Below are positions 48,501 through 57,335 of a stretch of 64,000 nucleotides of DNA, in pieces. The stretch's first letter is position 1. Every line of letters starts with the position of its first letter. The stretch is from CAIRTM01 sp963723235 (GTDB lineage Bacteria; Desulfobacterota; WTBG01; CAIYCZ01; CAIRTM01), in contig CAVRPV010000004.1 in the NCBI GenBank assembly GCA_963723235.1, positions 1 through 64,000 on the forward strand. Reading direction: 5' to 3'. The notes beneath the pieces were generated by a model. It ran no database searches. It saw nothing but the letters and a program-made list of their open reading frames with translations, and was not told the DNA's origin. A program made the translations under genes and the position numbers.

Positions 48501-49042
48501 GCTTATGTTGACTGGCTGAGCTGCATCGGATAGGATGCCCACAAAACAATACCCTTGATTTTGCTCGTGTTGGTGCAGGCAAGCAGGTAATCGTCCAACC
48601 GGCTGCTACGCCGCCCAATGAATGGCCGCCGATTGCCCAAGTTGCTATATCAGGATAGTTACCTATGACCGCATCAGCACGACCCTCGTTATCATAAACA
48701 GCCAGGCATGAAGGCATGGGCACCAGCGCCACGAGGAAACCGGCCTTTGCGATATCGCGTGCCATCACAGCATAGGCTCTTTCATCAACATTGCCGCCCG
48801 GGATAAATGATAAAGCCATCCTGCGGAGTCATACCGTTCGGTTTCAGCTCATAGTAATAGGCCGGATCTCCCCATGCAGAAACTGCAACCGTGGTTACCG
48901 TAACCTCACTGTCGCTGACCATGGCATCACGGGCTTCCTGAAGGGGTACGCGCGGACATTTGTCATAATCGTCCGCAGCAAAACCCGTAATTGCCATGCA
49001 GAGCATACATAAAACCAGAATTCCTGCTTTCACTGTCTTCAT
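45560..49042 (-). CDS. Large secreted alpha/beta-hydrolase with propeller-like region and duplicated C-terminal domain (heavily frameshifted)
   Basis: I read this as one gene of about 1,150 residues over ten or so frame changes. A signal peptide, MKTVKAGILVLCMLCMAITG, starts it. An alpha/beta-hydrolase domain follows: GFIIYPGGNVDERAYAVMAR, AGFLVALVPMPS, nucleophile elbow IGGHSLGGVAAG, KVISIWGTKDAL (acid) and LKGANHTQFGWYG (His), ending near QEQHNLILSYTINFLDS (48240). A kelch/propeller-like part follows (LYALTRNDVSGFELW, YVGVSTGYQGSALFGSQG, LLIGGTGTAGCNGRGARIY), then a Cys-rich EGF-like knot and two copies of a 110-residue domain (46270-45930 and 45895-45563), each starting PxITAGPFLAAG and ending SPASYYFKV. 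Splitting into two genes near 48290 cannot be excluded. Confidence 0.6.
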
Positions 49043-49495
49043 ACATCCTCCATCAAAAACTGTTTTTAAGTATTCTTTCCCAGTATTACAAGCCAATAAT
49101 ATTGCAATATACATACCAATAGACTAAATTAAAAAATGAAGTTTTTTCTTGCAGTTAAAGAGCTAGTCGCTTTAGAATATCGCGCAGGATTTTGATTTTA
49201 TTCTTATTTTTGCGACACAAAAATAAGAGTCCATAGCAACGAGTTTGTTTTTACTTATCTTTTACCATTGATAGGCCTCAACTGTTATTTGTCTTAAAAA
49301 CAAGACAGAACACGAACAACCTTGCCAGCCCCTTACAGGCCCTTGGCAGCTTCAAACACGTTCCGGTCATTGGTTAATATATCTCAAGACCTCTGCGCCT
49401 TTTGCGCACAACAGGCACAAGACCGAGTATGCGGCCCAGGCCATACAAGAATCGCGTGTTGCCGCTTAGCCGCGTAAGGACCGGCGGACAACAAC
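49043..49495. other. AT-rich intergenic region, no gene
   Basis: It separates the large hydrolase gene (start 49042) from the yggS stop. AT-rich from about 49060 to 49310, probably holding the hydrolase promoter, but no clear -35/-10 pair, repeat or RNA gene is visible. Confidence 0.5.
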
Positions 49496-50163
49496 TCAAC
49501 GTGATCCGAAAACAATCGTGCCGGGTCGAACCATGGTCGCACCCTCTTCAATCGCTATCCGGTAGGAATCGGTCATACCCATCGAAAGCGTGTCCAAACA
49601 GGCGCCGGGCAGATCAAGCGCGCGCAGTTGGTCAAAAAGATGCCTTGTTTTTCTGAAAGCCCTGCGCACCGCTTCCTCATCCGCGCTCAGCGGGCCCATG
49701 GTCATCAGCCCCTCAAGGCGCACATGCGCAAGAGCGCACACGCCGCGCACAAGGCCTGCAAGCGTCTCAAGATCAGGGGCAACACCGGACTTGGACTCTT
49801 CAACTGCGCTGTTGACTTCAATATATACCGGCACAACGCGATCGAGCCGGGCTGCACGCACATCAATCGCACGGGCCGTCTCCAGCGAATCAACGGTTTG
49901 AAAGACATCAAAAACCTGCAGGGCTTTATTGATTTTATTGGTCTGCAAATGTCCGATCAAATGCCACCTGACCCGGTCGGCCGCAGGCCCCAGGGCCTGG
50001 CGAGCATGTTCGGCCTCCTGCACATAATTGTGCCCCAAATCAGTTGCACCGGCTTCGATCACCTCGAGCATTTCCTGCACGCTGCGCGTTTTGGCTGCGG
50101 GTACGATCTAACATGCTCCGGTATTTCAGAACGCAAACGTTGATATGTTTCGGCAATGCTCAT
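49496..50163 (-). CDS. yggS: YggS/PLPBP-family pyridoxal phosphate homeostasis protein
   Basis: About 223 residues with one missing base near 50110. The N-terminus is MSIAETYQRLRSEIPEHVR; after the break come VPAAKTRSVQEMLEVIEAGA (PLP Lys in AAK), GHNYVQEAEHARQAL, VRWHLIGHLQTNKINKALQV, VDSLETARAI, VYIEVNSAVEESKSGVAPD, LEGLMTMGPLSADEE and DTLSMGMTDSYRIAIEEGAT then MVRPGTIVFGSR. All are core YggS motifs. The protein buffers PLP and influences amino-acid metabolism. It starts 32 bases after the dctM stop and may be cotranscribed with the TRAP genes. Confidence 0.88.
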
Positions 50164-50194
50164 TGTTGCCACCCCACGTATTTTGCGCTGCAGA

Positions 50195-51498
50195 CTATTT
50201 CATAAAACCCGGAAGGAACAGCGCGATCTGCGGGAACGGGATCAGCAGCAGGGTAGCAACGATCAGCGCTATCAACAGCGGAATAACACCCTTGAAAATT
50301 ACGTGCAGCGGCACGTCGCGTGCGACCCCGCTGACAACATACACATTCACGCCGACCGGCGGCGTTATAACGCCGATCTGCGTCAGCATGACAACCATGA
50401 CACCGAACCAGATCGGATCATAGCCCAGGCGCATGAATAACCGGATAAAAAATCGGCGTCGTCAGCATGACCAGGGCCAGAGCGTCGATAAAGCAGCCGC
50501 CCACAATATAGATCCCTATAATCAGCAGCATGATCAGGCTGCGGTGCAGGTCAAGGCCAGATATCCAGCCGGCAATATCGAACGGAATCCGCGAGACCGC
50601 CAGAAAATGACCGAAGATAGTGGCGCCGGCAACGATCATCATGATCATGCACGATATGCGCGTGGTTTCATTCAGCGCGGCCTTGAAGCCCTGCCAGTCT
50701 GATCTTGCGGCGGATAAGGGCGATTGCCAGCGTGCCGAATGCGCCAACGCCGCCCGCCTCAGTGGCGGTGAAAAGCCCGCAGAAAAGCCCGCCCATGACC
50801 AGCACGAACAGCGCAAGGGTCTCACCCAGTCCTGCAAGGGAGAGTATTTTTTCTTTCAATGTCGTCCGGGGGCCGGGCGGCGCCAGCTCAGGCTTGAGCA
50901 TTACCCAGATAACAATCGCGGCAACAAACATCAGCGAAAGCATAATGCCGGGCACAACGCCGGCCAGGAACAGTTTGCCGATGGACTGCTCGGTCATGAT
51001 GCCGTAGACGATGAATATCACGCTCGGCGGGATCAATATGCCCAGGCTTCCACCGGCCGCAACCACGCCGGTTGCCAGGCCGGGACTATAGTTATAGCGC
51101 TTCATTTCCGGCAGCGTGGCAGCGGCCATGGTCGCGGCCGTGGCATTGGTCGAGCCGCAGATGGCCGAAAACCCGGCGCAGGCCCCGATGGTGGCTATGG
51201 CAAGGCCGCCGGGCAGCCTGGCTGTACACTTGTAGGCTGCGTCAAAAAGGCGGGTGCTGATCCCGGAATGAAACGCCAGCTGCCCCATGAACACGAACAG
51301 CGGGATCACGGTCAGGTTGTAGGAAGAAAAAACCGAATACACATCATTGGCGATAAGCCTCAAGCCGCCGTCGAATGATACAATCCAGCCGAACCCGGCA
51401 AAGCCGATTATCGCCATAAGAAAACCGACCGGAATTCTCGTAAACAGCAGCAGCACCAGGGCCGCAAGGCCCAGCAGTCCGATCAGCGTGGGTGTCAT
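50195..51498 (-). CDS. dctM: TRAP transporter large permease DctM
   Basis: About 434 residues, 12 or so membrane helices. Intact from 51498 to about 50700 (FTRIPVGFLMAIIGFAGFGW, FVFMGQLAFHSGISTRLFDA, GACAGFSAICGSTNATAATM, GGSLGILIPPSVIFIVYGIM, TEAGGVGAFGTLAIALIRRK), then two frame changes near 50700 and 50435. Further pieces are GHFLAVSRIPFDIAGWISGL, IVGGCFIDALALVMLTTPIF, and PIWFGVMVVMLTQIGVITPP then VGVNVYVVSGVA, ending IALFLPGFMK. These are DctM signatures. The ATG overlaps the dctQ stop (ATGA). With dctQ and dctP it forms a sodium-driven importer for an organic acid. Confidence 0.9.
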
Positions 51499-51980
51499 CG
51501 CGTGAGCACCCCCCGCACTGCCCGCACAAGATGCAGCAGCAGATACATTGACAGCAGCGCACAGTTTAGACCGATGCCCGTCACAAACGGATGAATTGGA
51601 ATTTTAACAGTAAGCGAAACTTCGCCGGCACTTTTAAGAGCTGCCGCATAGGCCAGACACTGCCAGGCCAGCAGGGCGAAAAAAAGACTGCCGGCGAGTT
51701 CGTTGAAAACATCGAAAAAAAGCCGGTAGCGCTGCGGCACCTTGTCATACACGAAATCAACCGCGATATGCCCCCGCTGAATCGATGTGGAGGTCAGCGC
51801 GAAGGCAACCACCACGCCCCCCAGCAGGCCGACCATGTCATAGGCGCCGGGAAGGGCTATTTTGAAAAAGCGCATCACCACATCGCACATGATGACGAGC
51901 GTCATCGCGACGACCGCTACGGTCGCAACAGCGTTGCAGGCATCGGCTGATCTTTCGATATAAAATTCAATTTTTTTCAT
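51495..51980 (-). CDS. dctQ: TRAP transporter small permease DctQ
   Basis: 161 residues with four membrane helices. It shows MTLVIMCDVVMRFFKIALPG, the R-F/Y-x-x-x-x-P motif typical of DctQ, LLGGVVVAFALTSTSIQRGH and IAVDFVYDKVPQRYR, then a final helix LNCALLSMYLLLHLVRAVRG. Start at MKKIEFYIE (51980), chosen over an upstream in-frame codon at 52004; the ribosome site is weak. It lies about 100 bases downstream of dctP and overlaps dctM. Confidence 0.88.
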   Translation of the reverse strand: MKKIEFYIERSADACNAVATVAVVAMTLVIMCDVVMRFFKIALPGAYDMVGLLGGVVVAFALTSTSIQRGHIAVDFVYDKVPQRYRLFFDVFNELAGSLFFALLAWQCLAYAAALKSAGEVSLTVKIPIHPFVTGIGLNCALLSMYLLLHLVRAVRGVLTR

Positions 51981-52078
51981 GTGATTATAAGCGGCGCATT
52001 TCAAAAAAGGCGGGCCGGGAGAATATAGTCATCGTGGGCGGCCGCAATCGACGCAGCGACCGCCCCGGTGAATGCGAT

Positions 52079-53097
52079 CTATTTTTTATACTGCTTGATA
52101 AGATTTTGAAGCTCGGTTACGGCCTGCTCGCCGGGGAGGTTTTGCGTTTGCATCCCCGCTATATACTCATCCAGCACCGGCCTGACAGCTGCAATCCAGA
52201 GCGCGTTCTGCTGCGGGTCAAGTTCAATGATCTCATTGCCCCGCTCACGCGTAAAAATAAGGCCGTCCTGATCCGCCTTGTCCCAGGCTTCTCCGTGTAC
52301 TGCTATCCACTCCTGGCTGACGGCGGTAAAAATCTGCTGAATATCAGCCGGCAGCTTCTCCCATTTCTGCTTGTTCATGACCACGTACATGCCGGTTGTA
52401 TAGCCGATATCGCGGGTGTTGGTTGTATATTTAATGACCTCGCCCTGCTTCCAGCCCTTCAGGGTTTCCATCGGGGCAAAGGTTCCGTCAACCACGCCCT
52501 TTTGCAGCGCTTCATACGTGTCGGGCTGCGGCATCGCGATCGGCGTTCCTCCCAGTGCGGAAACAACCTTGCCGCTGAAACCGGTGGAGCGCACCTTCAG
52601 GCCCTTCACATCGTCAAGGGTTCTGACGGGTTTCTTTGGTGTGCAGCAGGCCCGGGCCATGCGCGTGCAAATACAAAACCTTGACGTCATTGAGTTCGGC
52701 GGGCTTCATCTTGTTATAAAATTCGTTCACGACCAGCGTGGCGGCCTTCCCGTCCGGATATCCCAGCGGCAGGTCCACCGCCTCCATCACCGGAAAACGG
52801 CCCTGGGTGTAGGCAAAACACGACATGCCGATGTCGGCAATACCGCCGCTGACCGCATTATAGGTTTCATTGGCCTTGGCAAGCGTGCCCCCGGAATACA
52901 CATTGATCTTCACACGGCCACCGGTGCGCTTCTCGATCTCCCGCGCCCAGTTTTCTCCAACTATGCACTGCACATGCGTGGCAGGGAAGAAAATGCTATA
53001 GGACAGGTTGATGACATCCGGCCTTCGCCGGGTTTGAAAAGCCGCAGACTGCCACCGTGCAGACAAGAAGTCCCAAAATTGCCAGATATTTTTTCAT
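52079..53097 (-). CDS. dctP: TRAP transporter substrate-binding protein DctP
   Basis: About 339 residues with frame changes near 53020 and 52630. Signal peptide MKKYLAILGLLVCTVAVCGF (GGAGGG upstream). The mature part runs INLSYSIFFPATHVQCIVGE, WAREIEKRTGGRVKINVYSG, GTLAKANETYNAVSGGIADI, LDDVKGLKVRSTGFSGKVVS (the Arg that clamps the carboxylate lies in KVRSTG), ALGGTPIAMPQPDTYEALQK, GVVDGTFAPMETLKGWK and MNKQKWEKLPADIQQIF. It delivers a carboxylate ligand to DctQM. Neighbouring PaaK, ACT and DAHP synthase genes hint at aromatic acids, but that is only context. Confidence 0.88.
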
Positions 53098-53167
53098 TCT
53101 TTACTCCCTCCATGAAATTTTTCTGCCACTCCCGGCCCCTCGTACTGCGCCGGCCATTGCTGCTGTG

Positions 53168-53181
53168 CGGCTTATAAGCCG
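53168..53181. promoter_or_regulatory. Perfect palindrome CGGCTTATAAGCCG upstream of dctP
   Basis: A 14-base perfect palindrome 71 bases upstream of the dctP ATG, between dctP and the ACT gene. It could be an operator for the TRAP operon or a small hairpin in a read-through transcript. Confidence 0.4.
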
Positions 53182-53228
53182 TACTGTTGCGGTATATAAA
53201 AAACAGCATGCGCTGCTGCAGGGCCGCC

Positions 53229-53684
53229 TTAATATTTCATATAATGAAACGGCTCGATTGCGTTGAGCGCCTCGGCGTCAAGGGTTGTGAACTTCTCACG
53301 CTCCAGCACGGCGATGGTTTCGTCAAGCTTGTCGACGTCAACCACGAAGACCGCATTTTTGTGGCTCTCGACCACAAACCCGTAGGCATTTTCGACGTTG
53401 ATGCCGCTGCTGTAAAGAAGCTGCACAAGGCGGTTCAGGCTGCCGGGCCGGTCATCGATTAAAACAGCGACAACCTCCTTAAGATGATTATCTATCCCCG
53501 CTTTTTTAAGCGCATGATGGGCCTCCTGCGGGTCATCGACAACCATGTGAAAGAATCCGCTGCCGCCAAACGATGTGATGGTAATGGCCCGCAGATTGAT
53601 TTTGGCGCGGGCAAGAACGGAGGTGACACTTGCAAGCATACCGGGCTTGTTTTCAGCCGGAACACAAATCTGAAATGCGGTCAT
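53229..53684 (-). CDS. Tandem ACT-domain protein
   Basis: A 151-residue protein made of two ACT domains: residues about 2-68 (FQICVPAENKPGMLASVTSV, LARAKINLRAITITSFGGSG) and 72-140 (VVAVLIDDRPGSLNRLVQLL, YSSGINVENAYGFVVESHKN). Each carries the ligand-binding loop (NKPGML, DRPGSL). Such stand-alone tandem ACT proteins often neighbour phenylacetate-CoA ligase and indolepyruvate oxidoreductase genes and probably sense aromatic amino or arylacetic acids. The ATG at 53684 is preceded by AAGGA. A promoter at 53750-53779 overlaps the end of the DAHP synthase gene. Confidence 0.85.
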   Translation of the reverse strand: MTAFQICVPAENKPGMLASVTSVLARAKINLRAITITSFGGSGFFHMVVDDPQEAHHALKKAGIDNHLKEVVAVLIDDRPGSLNRLVQLLYSSGINVENAYGFVVESHKNAVFVVDVDKLDETIAVLEREKFTTLDAEALNAIEPFHYMKY

Positions 53685-53749
53685 GGCGTGTGTATCCTTA
53701 ACCAACAATGATTCGTAAAAGGTCCTCGCAAGATTGCATTTGCGGGCCA

Positions 53750-53779
53750 AGTATAGTCAGGGTGCCGCATGTGTGTCAA
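53750..53779 (-). promoter_or_regulatory. Sigma-70 promoter of the ACT-domain gene
   Basis: On the minus strand TTGACA, 18 bases, TATACT, about 65 bases before the ATG. The -35 lies inside the annotated 3' end of the DAHP synthase gene. Confidence 0.7.
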
Positions 53780-54863
53780 TAAAAAAACAACCGTCGGCCA
53801 ACAATGAAACCGAGCGGCCTGCACTGTAACCAACACGTTGCGCTCTCAGAATTGTTAGCGCGAAACCAGCGCATGCCAATGCGGTAACTTGGCGCATCAA
53901 CTGCTCGAATTGCGCCGGATACAGCGACTGAGGTCCGTCTGAAAGAGCACTGGGCGGGTCGCAGTGCACTTCCACCATAAGACCATCCGCGCCGACCGCC
54001 ACCGATGCACGGGCCAGGGGAAGCACCTGGTCACGCCGCCCGGCAGCATGGCTGGGATCAGCGATGATGGGAAGATGGCTGAGAGCCTGCACTGCCGGAA
54101 TCGCACTCAGATCGAGCGTGTTGCGCGAATGATCTGCAAAGGTGCGCACACCGCGCTCACACAGAATAATCTGTTGATTGCCCTCAGACGTAATGTACTC
54201 GGCGGCCATCAACAGCTCTTCAACGGTTGCCGACATGCCGCGCTTGAGCAGAATCGGCCTGGGGCTCCTGCCGGCTCGTTTGAGCAGACTGAAATTTTGC
54301 ATATTACGCGCCCCGATCTGCACGATGTCGGCAACCTGCTCGACCAGGGCAATACTTTCATTGTCAATAGCCTCGGTCACGATCAAAAGACCTGTTTCTT
54401 CACGCACCGTGCGCAAAATCTCCAGGCCCTTTTCTTCGAGCCCCTGAAAACTATAGGGCGACGTGCGGGGCTTATATGCACCGGCCCTGAAAAACTGCGC
54501 CCCGGCCGCCTTAACCGCCCGCGCTGTTTCCAGGCACTGTTCAAGACTCTCTACCGCGCACGGTCCGGCCATAACCACCAGGTCACCGCCGCCGATTCTC
54601 ACATCGCCCAACTCAATCACCGTATCCTCGGCCTTAAAATCCCGCGAGACCATTTTATAGGGCTTGGAAACATGAATGGCCTCCTTGACACCCTCCAGCG
54701 CCAGAAACGGAGCCGAATCAAGCGGACCGGAATTGCCCACAATGCCGATCGCGGTGCGCTGTGTTCCAGGCACCGGCACCGGCGTGAAACCCATGTCGCC
54801 GATAAGCTTGATTACCGCATCAACCTGCGGATCAGTTGCGTTTTTATCCATGACAATAAGCAT
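53757..54863 (-). CDS. aroF: 3-deoxy-7-phosphoheptulonate (DAHP) synthase, AroF/AroG2 type
   Basis: About 368 residues. It condenses phosphoenolpyruvate and erythrose-4-phosphate, the first step of the shikimate pathway. An N-terminal ferredoxin-like regulatory domain (about 1-70, MLIVMDKNATDPQVDAVIKL) precedes the barrel: VVMAGPCAVESLEQCLETAR, FFRAGAYKPRTSPYSFQGLE, IVTEAIDNESIALVEQVADI, VQIGARNMQNFSLLKRAG, PILLKRGMSATVEELLMAAE, ILCERGVRTF, LPIIADPSHAAGRRDQVLPL and LMVEVHCDPPSALSDGPQSL. ATG at 54863 is chosen for AAGGAG eight bases upstream. The last 35 residues (after LMRQVTALA) are unlike the family and overlap a promoter, so an indel may hide an earlier stop. Confidence 0.9.
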   Translation of the reverse strand: MLIVMDKNATDPQVDAVIKLIGDMGFTPVPVPGTQRTAIGIVGNSGPLDSAPFLALEGVKEAIHVSKPYKMVSRDFKAEDTVIELGDVRIGGGDLVVMAGPCAVESLEQCLETARAVKAAGAQFFRAGAYKPRTSPYSFQGLEEKGLEILRTVREETGLLIVTEAIDNESIALVEQVADIVQIGARNMQNFSLLKRAGRSPRPILLKRGMSATVEELLMAAEYITSEGNQQIILCERGVRTFADHSRNTLDLSAIPAVQALSHLPIIADPSHAAGRRDQVLPLARASVAVGADGLMVEVHCDPPSALSDGPQSLYPAQFEQLMRQVTALACAGFALTILRAQRVGYSAGRSVSLLADGCFFIDTHAAP

Positions 54864-54910
54864 CTGTCTCACTCCTTATAAGAGCAGGTTATTGAAAATT
54901 ACTTTTTTAT

Positions 54911-55033
54911 AGGCTGTTCAAAAATACCCGGGTGCAAGGCGCGCGACGTCATGAAGAATAAGACTTACGTTTTCATGCGCCGCAATGATGAATGCTGCGC
55001 GCAACGCAGCAGGCGGATGCTTTTCAACAGCCT
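54911..55033 (-). repeat. MITE-like repeat, copy B
   Basis: 123 bases. Plus-strand ends AGGCTGTTCAAAAATA and CTTTTCAACAGCCT; interior GCAAGGCGCGCGACGTCATGA and TGCGCGCAACGCAGCAGG matching copies A and C. It begins 11 bases after the paaK stop, in the same orientation relative to that gene as copies A and C to theirs. Confidence 0.85.
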
Positions 55034-55043
55034 AATCAACTGG

Positions 55044-56344
55044 TCAATCCGTGCGGTTGTCGATCACACGCACTGCTTTCCCTTCCGTTTTCGGCAGGGT
55101 GTTCGGCTCCACCAGATCAACCCGGGGTGTTATCAGAATGTCGCTGCGCAGCTCTTCCGTAATTTTTTTACGCAGCGATTCCAGCTGCTTTAAATCGCCA
55201 GAGAACAGCTCCCGCGCGACTTCGACCCGCACGATCATGTGGTCATTGTAGCCCTTGCGCTCAAGGATGATCTGGAAGTTATTGCCCACGCCCGCGGTCT
55301 CCATCAGCTTTTTTTCGATCTGAACGGGGAAGATGTTAACGCCCTTGATAATAAGCATGTCATCGGTCCGGCCCGTAATACGCTCAATACGGCGATGGGT
55401 TCTGCCGCAGGCACAGGGCCCGGCAATGATACGCGTAAGATCTTTGGTGCGGTAGCGCAACACGGGCATGCCTTCGCGCTTGAGCGTTGTCATCACCAGC
55501 TCGCCCTCAACGCCGTCGGCAACAGGCTCAAGCGTATCAGGGTCAATGATCTCCATCAGGAAATTGTCTTCCCACAGATGCAGGCCTGTCTGGCACTGGC
55601 ACTCAAACGCCACGCCGGGCCCGTTCATTTCAGAGAGCCCGTAGGAGTTGAAGGCCTTCAGACCCGTAGAATTCCTCGACCCTGAGCCGGGTCTTTTCCG
55701 AGTGCGGCTCGGCTCCCAGAAAGGCGATCCGCAGCCGGGTATCCCGGCGCGGGCTCAACCGCCATTTCCTCAAAAACCTCGGAGAGATGCAAAGCATAGC
55801 TGGGAATGATATGGACAACCGTTGTTTCGAAATCCTGCATGAGCTGTATCTGGCGCTTGCTGTTGCCGGCGCCCACGGGAATCGTGAGGGCCCCGATGCG
55901 CTCGGCCCCGTAGTGAAAGCCAAGCCCGCCCGTGAACAGACCGTAGGTCATCATGTTCTGAAACACATCCGACTTGCGCATGCCGGTCATGTACATAGAG
56001 CGGCTCAACGTATCCGTCCAGGCATCAAGATCTGCGGCCGTGTGGAATATCACCGTTGACCTGCCGGTTGTGCCCGACGATGAATGCATTCTCACCAGTT
56101 CATCTTTTGAAACCGCGAGCAGCCCGTAGGGCCATGACTCCCGCAAATCATCCTTGGTCGTAAACGGTATGCGCCGGATGTCGTCCAGCGTTCGAATCGC
56201 GGACGGATCAAGCTTGTTTCCGGCGAATACCCCTTTATAAAACGGCGAGTTCGCGGCATGCGCGACTGTTTTCTTCAGGCGTTCGAGCTGCAGCGCCTGC
56301 AGATCGCCCCGCGGCATGGTTTCAATTTTCTCTTCCCAGAACAT
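55044..56344 (-). CDS. paaK: Phenylacetate-CoA ligase (PaaK-type)
   Basis: About 433 residues, with frame changes near 55745 and 55660. It joins an arylacetate to CoA using ATP. Motifs in order: MFWEEKIETMPRGDLQALQL, PFTTKDDLRESWPYGLLAVS, the AMP-binding loop MHSSSGTTGRSTVIFHTAAD, YGLFTGGLGFHYGAERIGAL, TVVHIIPSYALHLSEV, then after the breaks RIAFLGAEPHSEKTR, ECQCQTGLHLWEDNFLMEII, VMTTLKREGMPVLRYRTKDL, CGRTHRRIERITGRTDDMLI and IKGVNIFPVQIEKKLME. GGGAGG lies upstream of the ATG. The promoter is at 56532-56560. In anaerobes such ligases often activate phenylacetate, indoleacetate or 4-hydroxyphenylacetate for reductive carboxylation or serve in degradation. Confidence 0.9.
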
Positions 56345-56531
56345 GCGTTTTTCAGACCTCCCGGTAATTACTCATGCATGGACGCCCTGTGCGGGAGAAA
56401 GCGTCCGGATGCAATGCTTTCATAACAATGTGATTCGTTTATACAAAGGAAAATATCCCGCTGAAACGCTCACAAAGGCCGGGCCTTCCCCACCGATTGT
56501 ACCCGAAACCAACGTGGTTTAAGCCCTCACG

Positions 56532-56560
56532 AGTATAGGCAGGCACCCGGCATGAGTCAA
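56532..56560 (-). promoter_or_regulatory. Sigma-70 promoter of paaK
   Basis: On the minus strand TTGACT, 17 bases, TATACT, with GCCTGCC directly before the -10 box, as at 5029-5057 and 26055-26084. It implies a leader of about 180 nucleotides. Otherwise the gap 56345-56656 is empty. Confidence 0.7.
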
Positions 56561-56656
56561 GGGGAAAAATAGATACAAGGCTGCATCAGGGCCTAGCATC
56601 ATTGCAAAGGCCCGCCGGCAGTACCATAAATCAATGCGTGAACAATCGAGGTATCA

Positions 56657-57086
56657 TCAGGTATCAAGAATCACAGTAGCCGCAAACCCGCCCGCGACTG
56701 CTGCACGCACAGGCCGTGGTAGGTAACCGCCTTGATCAGGGTCTTCAGATCATGCCGGGTGGCATCATAGAACTCGCCGGATGCACGGGCTGAAAGAAGC
56801 TGCCCGTCAAGCCGTCTCCACGCGAAAGCGCGAAAAAACGATGCGCTCCGTATCAAAAACATACAGCAGGTTCCCCAGCCACTCAACCAGCAACTCCTCA
56901 CGATGAATCGCGCCTGCAGATAAATTCCCGTTCAAGAACCGGCTGTACGCTGGAAATATCAACCATAACGTCAAACAGGGCCACGCCGGCATGCTCAAAC
57001 AGAGAGGCCATGCTGTGTGCGCGCACCCGAACACCAATATCGGCGGTATGGTCAATCAGCGCATAGGCCGCTGTACTCTTTTCCAT
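56657..57086 (-). CDS. Archease (RtcB cofactor), frameshifted
   Basis: About 143 residues with roughly three frame changes. It begins MEKSTAAYALIDHTADIGVR then VRAHSMASLFEHAGVALFDV and MVDISSVQPV, the archease core with its metal-binding Asp (DHTADIG). Then come EELLVEWLGNLLYVFDTERI, VFSRFRVET, LSARASGEFYDATRHDLKTL and IKAVTYHGLCV. The restored end is FAATVILDT with the stop at 56657. Archease speeds guanylylation of the RNA ligase RtcB in RNA repair and splicing; no rtcB lies in this window. ATG at 57086. Confidence 0.82.
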
Positions 57087-57211
57087 GTATCTATTACGTC
57101 CAAGCATTGTATATATTTTTCGCAGTCAGCCTCAGGTAAAACTGACTGGCTGTTCTCGGCTGGGATCCCGCAATGAATGCCCTGCCATGTTGTTGAAAAC
57201 AATTGCATAAA

Positions 57212-57334
57212 AGGCTATTCAAAAATGCGCAGCTGCGAGGCGCGCGACATCATGAGGAATGAGGCGTACTGTTGCGTACCCCGCAAAGACGAATGATGAG
57301 CGCAACGCAGCAGATGGGTGTTTTTCAACAGCCT
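57212..57334 (-). repeat. MITE-like repeat, copy C
   Basis: 123 bases. Plus-strand ends AGGCTATTCAAAAATG and TTTTTCAACAGCCT; interior GAGGCGCGCGACATCATGAG, GAATGAGGCGTACTG and GAATGATGAGCGCAACGCAG, closely matching copy A. It begins one base after the asnB stop codon. Confidence 0.87.
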
Positions 57335-57335
57335 T

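Noticed and set aside
53168..53225. Terminator after the ACT gene
   Set aside because: The CGGCTTATAAGCCG palindrome has a very short stem around an AT core and no T run on the minus strand.
53964..54881. A 305-residue open frame on the plus strand
   Set aside because: Exact antisense shadow of the DAHP synthase gene; composition (His, Arg, Gln rich) is typical of a shadow.
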